This document shows positions 26,595 to 37,120 of a DNA stretch of 64,000 bases, in pieces. The position numbers and the translations under genes are program-made. This DNA is from JAEUMG01 sp046349315 (GTDB lineage: Bacteria; Pseudomonadota; Alphaproteobacteria; Rhizobiales; Aestuariivirgaceae). A model generated the notes under the pieces. The model was not told the origin of the DNA. It saw only the letters and a list, made by a program, of their open reading frames with translations, and did no database searches. Within the stretch, counting starts at the first letter, position 1; each line of letters starts with the position of its first letter. The stretch lies in NCBI GenBank assembly GCA_046349315.1, contig JAXMCQ010000021.1:1-64000 (forward strand). Direction: 5' to 3'.

Positions 26595-26714
26595 GTGGCA
26601 TTGAACGCTCCGATTCTCGCGAGCAGCCCTGCATCGCTCCCAATGAGACACGAGAGCGATTTCCTTTAAGCGTGGAAAGCTATAAATGGCGCAAAAGGGA
26701 AGGGGGGCGAGACT

Positions 26715-27272
26715 TTGGAGAAGCGATCGCGCATCGTGATCCTCAACGGCGTCGGCAGCGCCGGCAAAGGCTCGATCGCCAGGGCCTTGCAGGAGATCGC
26801 GTCGCGGCCTTTTCTGCATGTCGAGATGGATGCCTTTCTCGCCATGCTGCCCGAAGCCTATTTCGACCATCCCGACGGGCTGGTCTTCGAAACTGTGATG
26901 CGGGAGGGAAAACCTCGTGTCGACATCACGACGGGGCCGGTGGGGGCGCGGTTGTTACGCGGCATGCGCCGGGCCGTGGCGGCGCTGGCGGCCGAGGGCA
27001 ATGATCTGATCGTCGATGACGTGATGCTTGAAGATGAGCTTGAGGATTACCGACGCCTGCTGGCAGGCTTCGATGTTTCGGTGGTCGGCGTCTATGCGAA
27101 TTTGGATGTGCTTGAGGCGCGCGAGAGGGAGCGCCGCGACCGCATGCCTGGATTGGCCCGCGGACAATTCGATCTTGCCCATAAGGGCAAGGATTACGAT
27201 TTCACGGTGGATACGAGCACCGCAAGCCCGATGGAGTGTGCCAGGGCGATTAAGGATGCTTTGCGCCTTTAG
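26715..27272 (+). CDS. Chloramphenicol phosphotransferase-like P-loop kinase
   Basis: 185 residues from a TTG start at 26715 with a G-rich SD upstream. The Walker A is GVGSAGKGSIARAL; HVEMDAF and LIVDDVML follow, and RERERRDRMPGLARGQF is the lid. This is the layout of CPT-like (PF07931) kinases, which phosphorylate hydroxyls of small molecules. Similar chromosomal genes are common in soil alphaproteobacteria and are not evidence of drug resistance by themselves. Confidence 0.8.
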   Translation: MEKRSRIVILNGVGSAGKGSIARALQEIASRPFLHVEMDAFLAMLPEAYFDHPDGLVFETVMREGKPRVDITTGPVGARLLRGMRRAVAALAAEGNDLIVDDVMLEDELEDYRRLLAGFDVSVVGVYANLDVLEARERERRDRMPGLARGQFDLAHKGKDYDFTVDTSTASPMECARAIKDALRL

Positions 27273-27365
27273 AATAATCTCGCGATGGATCGTTGACGAT
27301 CCATGGTAATCAGCCTTTCAATTCTGGTCCTGGGAATGACCGGTGAGAAAATGGAGTATGCCGAC

Positions 27366-27968
27366 ATGATTGCCCGCAAACTTGCCTGGATTGCCGCCTT
27401 TGCCATTGTTCTGGCGCTTCCTGCCACTGCCGATGCCGTCAAGCAGCCGCATGTGCCGGGCGCAAAAACTATCGGGCAGCCGACTTCCCAAGGACCAATA
27501 CCGTCGCTCGCCGTGCTCAATGCCAAGGGCGCGACCCTGAAAGACGGCAAGCTGACACTCACCGGCGTGCTGCCGAATTCGATCGTCTTCGCCGACCGGC
27601 CCTATCGCGCCGCCGGCCACGTCAATACCGGAAGGTTCATCGGGCAGTGGGATGAGGGCAAGGGCAGCTTTGCCAAGGATCCACCCAATGCGACGATCTC
27701 GGTTTTGGGCGCCAATGGCACGGATGTAAGCGATGCGGTCGTCACCCTGCGTTCGCCAAAGCTCAATGGCGACACGCTCACATTCGAAGTAACGGTTCTT
27801 GAAGGCAGTCTTGACGGCGCGACGGGCGCAGCCGCGCTCTTCATCGATCATTTCGGTTCGGGCTATACGGTCGACAGCGTCAATGGTGGTGATCCCTTTG
27901 GCGATTACTATGTCGATCCGCGCCTTGGCGGAGCCTGGTATCAGCCTAGCGATAATTTCAGCAACTGA
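27366..27968 (+). CDS. Secreted conserved protein of unknown function
   Basis: 200 residues from the ATG at 27366, which best fits a signal peptide (IARKLAWIAAFAIVLALPATADA); starts at 27303 and 27351 are also in frame. The mature part is beta-rich, with the conserved-looking block IVFADRPYRAAGHVNTGRF, WDEGKGSFAKDPPNATISVL and a GDTLTFEVTVLEG strand. Similar periplasmic proteins occur across bacteria without assigned function. It ends with an aromatic, Asp-rich tail. Confidence 0.75.
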   Translation: MIARKLAWIAAFAIVLALPATADAVKQPHVPGAKTIGQPTSQGPIPSLAVLNAKGATLKDGKLTLTGVLPNSIVFADRPYRAAGHVNTGRFIGQWDEGKGSFAKDPPNATISVLGANGTDVSDAVVTLRSPKLNGDTLTFEVTVLEGSLDGATGAAALFIDHFGSGYTVDSVNGGDPFGDYYVDPRLGGAWYQPSDNFSN

Positions 27969-28154
27969 CGCGATCGGCCCGGAAAGGATAGGGCTATCTT
28001 TTTGTCTTCGCCCCCGCTTATCGCGGTGCGAGGACAACATCGCCAGTGATGCCGGACATGGACTAGCAACGCGCAAAAGATCCGTCACGCGACGGGTTTT
28101 CGGAACTTGCGGGTCTTGATAGCATGAAGAGCTTCACTGCAAGGATTATCGCAA

Positions 28155-28640
28155 ATGGCCGCAGACGCCCAGCATTATGACGGTTACTGCACCTGCAAGA
28201 CGGTCCGCTATCGCATGACGAGCCGACCGCTTTTCGTTCATTGCTGCCACTGCCGTTGGTGTCAACGCGAAAGCGGGGCGGCCTTCGCGCTCAATGCGAT
28301 GATCGAAGCCGATCGCGTCCTTCTCATGGCGGGCGAGCCGGAACTCGTCATGACGCCATCGGAAAGCGGTAAGGGTCAGAAGATCGCGCGCTGCCCGACC
28401 TGCCGCGTGGCGTTGTGGAGCAATTATGCGGGTTCCGGCGACAAGGTCCGCTTCGTCCGGGTCGGCACGTTGGCTGAACCTGATTCCATGCCGCCCGACG
28501 TCCATATCTTTACCGCATCAAAGCAGCCATGGGTGCGTCTCGATCCGGCCATACCGGCCTTCCCGGAATTCTATCAACGCAGCAAGCTTTGGCCGGCCGA
28601 CAGTTTGCGCCGCCGCGAAGTCGTCATGGCTGGGTCCTGA
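28155..28640 (+). CDS. GFA family (Mss4-like fold) zinc-binding protein
   Basis: 161 residues. Zinc ligands are visible in GYCTCKTVRY, HCCHCRWCQRESG and CPTCRVALWS, the pattern of glutathione-dependent formaldehyde-activating-enzyme-like (Gfa) proteins. Family members bind zinc in a Mss4-like beta fold; most are not true formaldehyde enzymes. ATG 28155 has AAGGA upstream. The SemiSWEET gene starts 2 bases after the stop, so they are likely co-transcribed. Confidence 0.85.
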   Translation: MAADAQHYDGYCTCKTVRYRMTSRPLFVHCCHCRWCQRESGAAFALNAMIEADRVLLMAGEPELVMTPSESGKGQKIARCPTCRVALWSNYAGSGDKVRFVRVGTLAEPDSMPPDVHIFTASKQPWVRLDPAIPAFPEFYQRSKLWPADSLRRREVVMAGS

Positions 28641-28641
28641 C

Positions 28642-28944
28642 ATGTGGAAGGAGAATGTCGACGCCACGTGGAAACTCGATTTCGACCGCTTCATGATCTT
28701 TGCCGGCCTCATCAGCCCGCTGGCAACCATCCCGCAAGTCATCAAGCTTTATGCCACTCACACCGAGCTTGCCGAAGGCCAGTCGCTGACGACCTGGGCG
28801 GTCTATACGCTGCTTGCGATGCTGTGGACGGCCTATGGCGTGATCAACCAGCAAGTTGCCGTGCTGGTCGGCAATGCATGCGGAGCATTGATCTATGCGG
28901 TGATGGCGACCGGCATTCTCATTCACGCTGGATGGACATTTTGA
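28642..28944 (+). CDS. SemiSWEET family sugar transporter
   Basis: 100 residues with three hydrophobic helices: FDRFMIFAGLISPLATIPQVIKLY (with the PQ motif), TTWAVYTLLAMLWTAYGVIN and LVGNACGALIYAVMATGILI. This single three-helix bundle is the bacterial SemiSWEET unit, which works as a dimer to pass sugars along their gradient. It lies between the GFA gene and an SDR gene (10-base gap). Confidence 0.85.
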   Translation: MWKENVDATWKLDFDRFMIFAGLISPLATIPQVIKLYATHTELAEGQSLTTWAVYTLLAMLWTAYGVINQQVAVLVGNACGALIYAVMATGILIHAGWTF

Positions 28945-28954
28945 GGAGTGCGTT

Positions 28955-29653
28955 ATGACCAAGACAGCCTTGATCGTCGGCGCTGGCAGCGGCATCAGCG
29001 CCGCCTTCGCGCGATTGCTGCACAATCACGACTATCGCTTGATACTTGCCGCGCGCAGTGTCGACGATCTGGCGGGATTGTGTGCCGAGACAAACGCAAA
29101 GGCGATCGCCTGCGATGCGACCTCGACGGGCGACGTCGAGGCCTTGTTCGCAGCAGTGGATCGCGATTTCGGCGATCTCGATGTCGTTCTTTACAATGCG
29201 AGCTATCGAACCCGCGGCCCGATCGCCGAGCTCGATGCGGAAGAGGTGAGAAAATCGCTGCTGGTCGGCGCCTTCGGCGGCTTCCTCGTCGGCCAGGCGG
29301 CGGCGCGGCGCATGCTGAGGCGCGGCAGCGGCGCGATCCTCTTCACCGGCGCTTCGGCGAGTGTCAAAGGCTATGTGCAGTCCGCCCCCTTTGCGATGGG
29401 CAAGTTCGCTTTGCGCGGCCTGGCGCAGTCCATGGCGCGCGAACTCCACCCCAAGGGCGTGCATGTCGCCCATTTCATCATCGATGGCGGGGTGCGCGAT
29501 GGCGCGCGCGGACGCATCGAGAAAGCTGGCGAAGTGCCTGATAGCATGCTCGATCCCGAAGCGATCGCCGAGAGCTATCTGGCCGTCGTCAATCAGCCGC
29601 GCTCGGCCTGGAGCTGGGAGATCGAATTGCGGCCTTGGGTTGAGAAGTTCTAG
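28955..29653 (+). CDS. SDR family oxidoreductase-like protein with Tyr-to-Phe active site
   Basis: 232 residues. The Rossmann start (ALIVGAGSGISAAFARLL) and LYNASYRTRGP are SDR-like, and FTGASASVKG holds the active-site Ser. Where classical SDRs have YxxxK, this protein has FAMGK, so the catalytic Tyr is Phe while the Lys is kept. Related proteins with the same PFAMGKFALRG block exist, so this looks like a subfamily trait and not an error. Catalysis may be altered or lost. Confidence 0.82.
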   Translation: MTKTALIVGAGSGISAAFARLLHNHDYRLILAARSVDDLAGLCAETNAKAIACDATSTGDVEALFAAVDRDFGDLDVVLYNASYRTRGPIAELDAEEVRKSLLVGAFGGFLVGQAAARRMLRRGSGAILFTGASASVKGYVQSAPFAMGKFALRGLAQSMARELHPKGVHVAHFIIDGGVRDGARGRIEKAGEVPDSMLDPEAIAESYLAVVNQPRSAWSWEIELRPWVEKF

Positions 29654-29881
29654 TCGGCTGCGTGCGAAGGTAGAAATCGCCGCTGACCCCCTCCTAAACG
29701 GTTCAGTTTTCACTTTTTGTTCTTTCGGCTATCCCCCTACCGGCCAGCCCGTCCCAGGCCTCCAGCGGCCCTCTAAACGCGCTCCAGAGGCATCCTAGTG
29801 GAGAATGTACTTTCTTCGTTCTGAGAGGGCTTGTAGGTGTAGGGGTCAAGCAATCCTGACCTTAGGTAAAAAAGCGCCGCC
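29654..29881. other. Intergenic region between convergent SDR and glgP genes
   Basis: About 230 bases with unusually low coding character and a pyrimidine-rich start. I see no tRNA, no clear terminator with a T-run, and no small gene with an SD. Confidence 0.5.
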
Positions 29882-32338
<2,457 letters not shown>

Positions 32339-32490
32339 GTCGGTTCGCTCCTGCGGATGGCCCATTTTGCCGGCATACCCTGTGGGGTGGGCTTTTCATT
32401 CTTGCCTCTGTCATTTTCCACGGGGGCGTCATATTGCTCTTCCCGCTGATACAACAGGCGGGCGACCGGGGGTAGGGGGAGGATTTGCGC

Positions 32491-33486
32491 ATGCATATTG
32501 TTCAATTTTGCGACGAGGGCGGAAAGCGCCGGGTCGGCATCGTCGATGGGGACCGGATCGTTCCCCTAAGCAAGGTTGCGCGCACCGTCGACCTTGCAAA
32601 ACTCGCCCTCAAATCCGGCGAAAAGCTCGCCGCGATTGCGGAGAAACTCGCCGGCTCGAAAAGCCTCGATTATGCGGCCCTGCTGAAAGAGAAGCGCATT
32701 CTCGCACCCGTGGATCACCCCGATCCGGCGCATTGCCTGGTCACTGGAACCGGCCTCACCCATCTGGGCTCGGCCGCGGCCCGCGACAGCATGCACAAGA
32801 AGCTCGAGACCAAGGAAACCGAACTCACCGACTCGCTCAAGATGTTCAAGATGGGGCTTGAAGGCGGCAAACCGGCGAAGGGCAAGGCCGGTGTTCAGCC
32901 CGAATGGTTCTACAAGGGCGATGGCCGCTGGCTGAAGGGACCGGGCGATACGCTCGAACGGCCCGCCTATGCGCTTGATGGCGGCGAGGAGCCGGAAGTC
33001 GCCGGCATCTACATGATCGATGAAAAGGGCAAGCCCTGGCGCCTGGGCTATGCGCTCGGCAATGAATATTCCGATCACGTGATGGAGCGGCAGAATTATC
33101 TCTATCTTGCGCATTCGAAACTGCGCCAGAGCGCCATCGGACCGGAACTCTTGATCGGCCCCTTGCCGGCCCATGTCGAAGGCATGAGCCGCATCTATCG
33201 CAAGGGCGCGATGATCTGGGAGAAGCCGTTTCTGACCGGCGAGGCGAACATGTCGCACACGCTCGCCAATCTTGAATTCCATCATTTCAAGTATGAGCCG
33301 TTCCGTCATCCGGGCGATATCCATGTCCATTATTTCGGCACGGGAACGCTGTCGATCGCCGACGGCATCAAGACCGAGAATGGCGATGAATTCGAGATCG
33401 ACGTGCCGGTCTTCGGCAAGCCCTTGCGCAATCGCCTGAAGATCGTGGCCGAACGCTACAAGCCGTCTGGAATGAAGGCGCTGTGA
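32491..33486 (+). CDS. AraD1/GguC-like FAH family hydrolase
   Basis: 331 residues from the ATG at 32491, with GGAGG 8 bases upstream; a TTG two codons earlier is in frame. The body follows the fumarylacetoacetate-hydrolase fold as found in AraD1/GguC proteins: GLTHLGSAAARDSM, YALGNEYSDHVMERQNYLYLAHSKLR, GPLPAHVEGMSRIYRKG and IHVHYFGTGTLS. Characterised relatives dehydrate or hydrolyse 2-keto-3-deoxy sugar acids in arabinose, galactose or rhamnose routes. Its stop overlaps the dgoK start (GTGA), and MtnA follows, so it handles one step of a sugar-acid pathway; the exact substrate is unknown. Confidence 0.85.
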   Translation: MHIVQFCDEGGKRRVGIVDGDRIVPLSKVARTVDLAKLALKSGEKLAAIAEKLAGSKSLDYAALLKEKRILAPVDHPDPAHCLVTGTGLTHLGSAAARDSMHKKLETKETELTDSLKMFKMGLEGGKPAKGKAGVQPEWFYKGDGRWLKGPGDTLERPAYALDGGEEPEVAGIYMIDEKGKPWRLGYALGNEYSDHVMERQNYLYLAHSKLRQSAIGPELLIGPLPAHVEGMSRIYRKGAMIWEKPFLTGEANMSHTLANLEFHHFKYEPFRHPGDIHVHYFGTGTLSIADGIKTENGDEFEIDVPVFGKPLRNRLKIVAERYKPSGMKAL

Positions 33487-34376
33487 TACCGGCCTTTATC
33501 GGTCTTGACTGGGGGACCACGACGCTTCGGGCCTATCTCGCGGCGAAAGACGGCAGCGTGATGGAGATGCGCCAGTCGCCGGAAGGCATTCTTGCCGCGG
33601 CGGGGCGATTCGAAGAGGTGTTCGCGAAAAGCGTAGAAACCTGGCCAAGCGATCTGCCGGTGATTGCATCGGGCATGATCGGCAGCCGCCAGGGCTGGAT
33701 GGAAGCGCCCTATTGCCCATGTCCGGCAGGATTGGCGGAAATTGCGGGGCAATTGGTCTCGCTCACGATCGGCTCTGGACGAAAGATCGTCTTTGTGCCG
33801 GGCTTATCCTGCAATGATGCAAATGGTGTTCCCGACGTCATTCGCGGTGAGGAGACCCAAGTACTGGGTGCGCTCGCGAGTAACAATGGTGTTTATCTCT
33901 TGCCGGGCACGCATTCCAAATGGCTGACTGTGACGGACGGGCGCATCGGCAATTTTGCGACATTCATGACGGGTGAAGTCTACGCAGTGCTCAAGACCCA
34001 TACGATCCTCGGCCGCTTGATGAGCGGTGAGAGCGATGATGCCGAGGCCTTTAGGATCGGCGTCAAGCGAGGCGCTGCAGCGCCGGAGCTGTTGCTGCAC
34101 ACGATTTTCGGCACGCGAACGCTTGGGCTCTTTGGCAAGCTGGAATCGAGTGCCTTGCCGTCCTATCTCTCGGGGCTGCTCATCGGCAATGAGATCGCCG
34201 CGGCAACGCGCGACCTCAAGCCAAAGGAGTCCGTAACGATCCTCGCCTCAACAGCGCTCGCGACGCGCTATGCCGAGGCTTGTGTACTCTGCGGTGTCGA
34301 AGCGACGACCGGACCCGAAAACGCAGCTGTCGTCGGCCTGGCGCGCATCGCTGATGCGGCAGGGCTGTTGAACTAG
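33483..34376 (+). CDS. dgoK: 2-dehydro-3-deoxygalactonokinase
   Basis: 297 residues from a GTG overlapping the previous stop. The phosphate-binding motif GLDWGTTTLRAYLA at the N-terminus, ASGMIGSRQGWMEAPYCPCP, and LLPGTHSKWL with FMTGEVYAVL are typical of DgoK. It phosphorylates 2-keto-3-deoxy-galactonate to the 6-phosphate. No DgoA aldolase is seen in the window. Between the AraD1-like and mtnA genes, 9 bases before the latter. Confidence 0.92.
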   Translation: MIPAFIGLDWGTTTLRAYLAAKDGSVMEMRQSPEGILAAAGRFEEVFAKSVETWPSDLPVIASGMIGSRQGWMEAPYCPCPAGLAEIAGQLVSLTIGSGRKIVFVPGLSCNDANGVPDVIRGEETQVLGALASNNGVYLLPGTHSKWLTVTDGRIGNFATFMTGEVYAVLKTHTILGRLMSGESDDAEAFRIGVKRGAAAPELLLHTIFGTRTLGLFGKLESSALPSYLSGLLIGNEIAAATRDLKPKESVTILASTALATRYAEACVLCGVEATTGPENAAVVGLARIADAAGLLN

Positions 34377-34385
34377 GAGACTGCG

Positions 34386-35477
34386 ATGAAAGTGAACGGC
34401 AAGCCCTATCGCACGATCTGGCTTGGGCCTGATGGGCAGAGCGTCGAGATCATCGACCAGACCAAGTTTCCGCATCGCTTCGAAATCGTCAGGCTCGAGA
34501 CTGTCGATGACGCGGCACATGCGATCAAGGACATGCTGGTGCGCGGCGCCCCCTTGATCGGTGCGACTGCGGCCTATGGCATGGCGCTCGCCATGCGTGC
34601 CGATCCATCGGACCTGGGCTTGGAAAAAGCCTATGACCAGCTCTATGCGACGCGACCCACAGCGGTGAATCTGCGCTGGGCGTTGGATGAGATGATGCGG
34701 GTCTTGCGGCCGTTGGGCACCCAGGCACGTGCCGCCGCCGCCTATAAGCGTGCTTCTGAAATCTGCGATGAGGATGTCGAGATCAACAAATCGATCGGCC
34801 GTCACGGGCTCGGCATCATCCGCGAGATTGCAGAACGCAAGGCGGGCGAGCGCGTGAATGTGCTCACCCATTGTAATGCCGGCTGGCTGGCGACGGTTGA
34901 TTGGGGAACGGCGACGGCGCCGATCTACATGGCGCATGAGGCCGGGATCGATATTCACGTCTGGGTCGATGAAACGCGCCCGCGCAACCAGGGTGCCTCG
35001 CTCACCGCTTGGGAATTGCATCAGCATGGCGTGGCGCACACCATCATTCCCGACAATACCGGCGGCCATCTGATGCAGCACGGCATGGTCGACCTTGCGA
35101 TCGTCGGTACCGACCGCACCACCGCCAATGGCGATGTCGCCAACAAGATCGGCACCTATCTCAAGGCACTCGCCGCGCATGACAATAACGTGCCCTTCTA
35201 TGTGGCATTGCCATCGCCGACCATTGATTTCGGACTGCATGACGGCGTGCGCGAAATCCCGATCGAACAGAGATCGGGCGATGAAGTATCAAAGATGACC
35301 GGCCGCACCGCTAACGGCGAGATCGAAACCGTGACGATCATTCCGGACGGTTCGCCGGTTGCGAATTACGCTTTCGACGTCACGCCGGCACGTCTGGTGA
35401 CCGGCCTCATCACCGAGCGCGGGGTCATCGCGGCGAACCGCGAGGCCATCCGCAAGGCCTTTCCGGAGCGCAGCTAA
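34386..35477 (+). CDS. mtnA: S-methyl-5-thioribose-1-phosphate isomerase (MtnA family)
   Basis: 363 residues. Catalytic Cys in VLTHCNAGWLAT and Asp in VGTDRTTANGDVANKIGTY are both kept, with MLVRGAPLIGATAAYG near the N-terminus. MtnA converts aldose-1-phosphates (methylthioribose-1-P, in some bacteria 5-deoxyribose-1-P) to the ketose phosphate. No methylthioribose kinase or other salvage gene is nearby; instead it follows two sugar-acid genes, so a sugar-phosphate substrate other than methylthioribose-1-P is possible. The operator-like array begins 23 bases downstream. Confidence 0.9.
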   Translation: MKVNGKPYRTIWLGPDGQSVEIIDQTKFPHRFEIVRLETVDDAAHAIKDMLVRGAPLIGATAAYGMALAMRADPSDLGLEKAYDQLYATRPTAVNLRWALDEMMRVLRPLGTQARAAAAYKRASEICDEDVEINKSIGRHGLGIIREIAERKAGERVNVLTHCNAGWLATVDWGTATAPIYMAHEAGIDIHVWVDETRPRNQGASLTAWELHQHGVAHTIIPDNTGGHLMQHGMVDLAIVGTDRTTANGDVANKIGTYLKALAAHDNNVPFYVALPSPTIDFGLHDGVREIPIEQRSGDEVSKMTGRTANGEIETVTIIPDGSPVANYAFDVTPARLVTGLITERGVIAANREAIRKAFPERS

Positions 35478-35499
35478 TGCTGCGTCTGCGTTGTAGCGC

Positions 35500-35640
35500 A
35501 CTAAACAAAATACTAAACACTCACTAAACACTCACTAAACACCGACTGAACAATCCGGAATCGGATTTGGTGCGCTGCAGCGACGATTTTGGCTTGTCAT
35601 GTTTAGTAATTTTTGGTTCTACTAAACAAATCACTAAACA
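35500..35640. promoter_or_regulatory. Array of eight ACTAAACA elements (candidate operator)
   Basis: ACTAAACA starts at 35500, 35512, 35523, 35534, 35621 and 35633; a one-mismatch copy (ACTGAACA) is at 35545, and an inverted copy at 35600-35607. The first five are 11-12 bases apart, about one helical turn, so a protein could bind them along one DNA face. The array lies 99 bases before the importer operon. No known operator is recognised; the best local candidate for the binding protein is the HTH protein at 45114. Confidence 0.8.
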
Positions 35641-35738
35641 CGCGGCGGCAAGCCGCGACGGGCTTCAGCCTTTGCCGGCTGAACAGCAAGCTTGGTCGTC
35701 TTCAGGGCCAGGCTGTGCTCCACCATGGGAGGAAGCAT

Positions 35739-37067
35739 ATGAAGACCTACCTCAAGACTGCCGCCGCCTTTGGGCTTGCGGCTTTTGTCGCTGCTGCCGG
35801 CCAGACCAAGGCGGAAGCAGCGGAACTGACCTTGTGCTGGGCTGCCTGGGATCCGGCCAACGCGCTTGTCGAACTCTCAAAGGATTTCGAGAAGCAGTCC
35901 GGCATCACCATGAAGTATGAATTCGTGCCGTGGCCGAACTTTGCCGACCGCATGCTCAACGAACTCAATTCGGGCGGCAAATTATGCGACCTGCTGATCG
36001 GCGACTCGCAATGGATCGGCGGCTCCGCCGAGAACGGCAATTACGTCAAGCTCAACGATTTCTTCGACAAGGAAGGCATCAAGATGTCGGACTTCGCTCC
36101 GGCAACGGTCTATGCCTATTCGACCTGGCCGAAGGGAACGCCGAACTACTGGGCACTGCCGGCGATGGGCGACGCCAATGGCTGGTTCTATCGCAAGGAC
36201 TGGTTTGCGAAGCCGGAACTGCAGGCGGAATTCAAGGCCAAGTATAATCGCGACCTGGCTCCTCCCAAGACCTGGGACGAATTGAAGGAAACGGCCGAGT
36301 TCTTCCAGGGCCGCGAGATCGACGGCCAGAAGGTCTATGGCGCGGCGATCTTCACGGAACGCGGATCGGAAGGCATCACCATGGGCGCAACCTCGGCGCT
36401 CTACCCCTATGGTTTTAAGTATGAAACCACGCCGGGAAGCTACAACATGGAGGGTGCGGTTAACTCCGAAGACTCCGTCAAGGGTCTTGAGGCTTACAAG
36501 GCACTCTACAAGTGCTGCACACCGCCGGGCTATACCGACGCCTATATGGGCGAAGGTCTCGACGCGTTCAAATCGGGCCAGGTGGCCATGATGATGAACT
36601 GGTTCGCTTTCATGCCCGGCATGGCGAAGGATGAAAAGGTCGGCGCCGTCACAGGCTTCTTCGTCAATCCTTCCGAGAAGGTCCCGGCTTCGACATTGGG
36701 CGGCCAGGGCATTTCGGTTGTCGCCAATACCGACAACATCGATGGTGCGCTCGCCTATATCAAATGGTTCGCCCAGCCGGACGTCCAGAAGAAATGGTGG
36801 CAGCTTGGCGGCTATTCCTGCCTCAACGCGGTGCTGAACGATCCTTCATTCAAGGATTCGCAGCCCTTCGCGCCTCAGTTCCTCGAAGCGATGGCGAATG
36901 TTCAGGACTTCTGGCAGGAGCCGGCCTATGCGGCGCTCCTGCAGGCCATGCAGAAGCGCCTGCACGACTATGTGGTTGCCGACAAAGGCACCGCCAAGGA
37001 AGCGCTTGACGGGCTGATCGCCGACTGGACCGAGACCTTCAAGGAAGAAGGCAAGATCAACAACTAG
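35739..37067 (+). CDS. ABC sugar/polyol importer, periplasmic binding protein
   Basis: 442 residues from the ATG at 35739 (SD GGGAGGAAG); a longer frame upstream is not used because the signal peptide begins here (KTYLKTAAAFGLAAFVAAAG, cleavage near AEA-AEL). The mature protein is a cluster B (family 1) binding protein: LTLCWAAWDPANALVELSKDFEKQSG, PAMGDANGWFYRKDWF and STLGGQGISVVANT, rich in Trp and Tyr as expected of carbohydrate binders. First gene of the importer operon; a strong hairpin separates it from the permeases. The ligand is not predictable; the downstream enzymes suggest a sugar or polyol. Confidence 0.9.
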   Translation: MKTYLKTAAAFGLAAFVAAAGQTKAEAAELTLCWAAWDPANALVELSKDFEKQSGITMKYEFVPWPNFADRMLNELNSGGKLCDLLIGDSQWIGGSAENGNYVKLNDFFDKEGIKMSDFAPATVYAYSTWPKGTPNYWALPAMGDANGWFYRKDWFAKPELQAEFKAKYNRDLAPPKTWDELKETAEFFQGREIDGQKVYGAAIFTERGSEGITMGATSALYPYGFKYETTPGSYNMEGAVNSEDSVKGLEAYKALYKCCTPPGYTDAYMGEGLDAFKSGQVAMMMNWFAFMPGMAKDEKVGAVTGFFVNPSEKVPASTLGGQGISVVANTDNIDGALAYIKWFAQPDVQKKWWQLGGYSCLNAVLNDPSFKDSQPFAPQFLEAMANVQDFWQEPAYAALLQAMQKRLHDYVVADKGTAKEALDGLIADWTETFKEEGKINN

Positions 37068-37094
37068 CCTTTTCGGCTTGACACAGTGCAGCAT

Positions 37095-37119
37095 CCCCGC
37101 CTCGATGAGCGAGGCGGGG
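37095..37119 (+). promoter_or_regulatory. Intercistronic stem-loop between binding-protein and permease genes
   Basis: CCCCGCCTCG (37095-37104) pairs perfectly with CGAGGCGGGG (37110-37119) around ATGAG. There is no T-run, so it is likely an mRNA-stabilising or partial attenuating element, as in mal-type operons, giving more binding protein than permease. It covers the only SD-like sequence of the ATG at 37121. Confidence 0.75.
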
Positions 37120-37120
37120 A

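Noticed and set aside
29654..29881. Possible tRNA or small RNA in the non-coding gap
   Set aside because: No cloverleaf, T-loop GTTC box in the right context or terminator found.
35500..35640. CRISPR array or replication-origin iterons
   Set aside because: Units are 8-11 bases without unique spacers, and there is no cas, rep or par gene nearby; a regulatory operator fits better.
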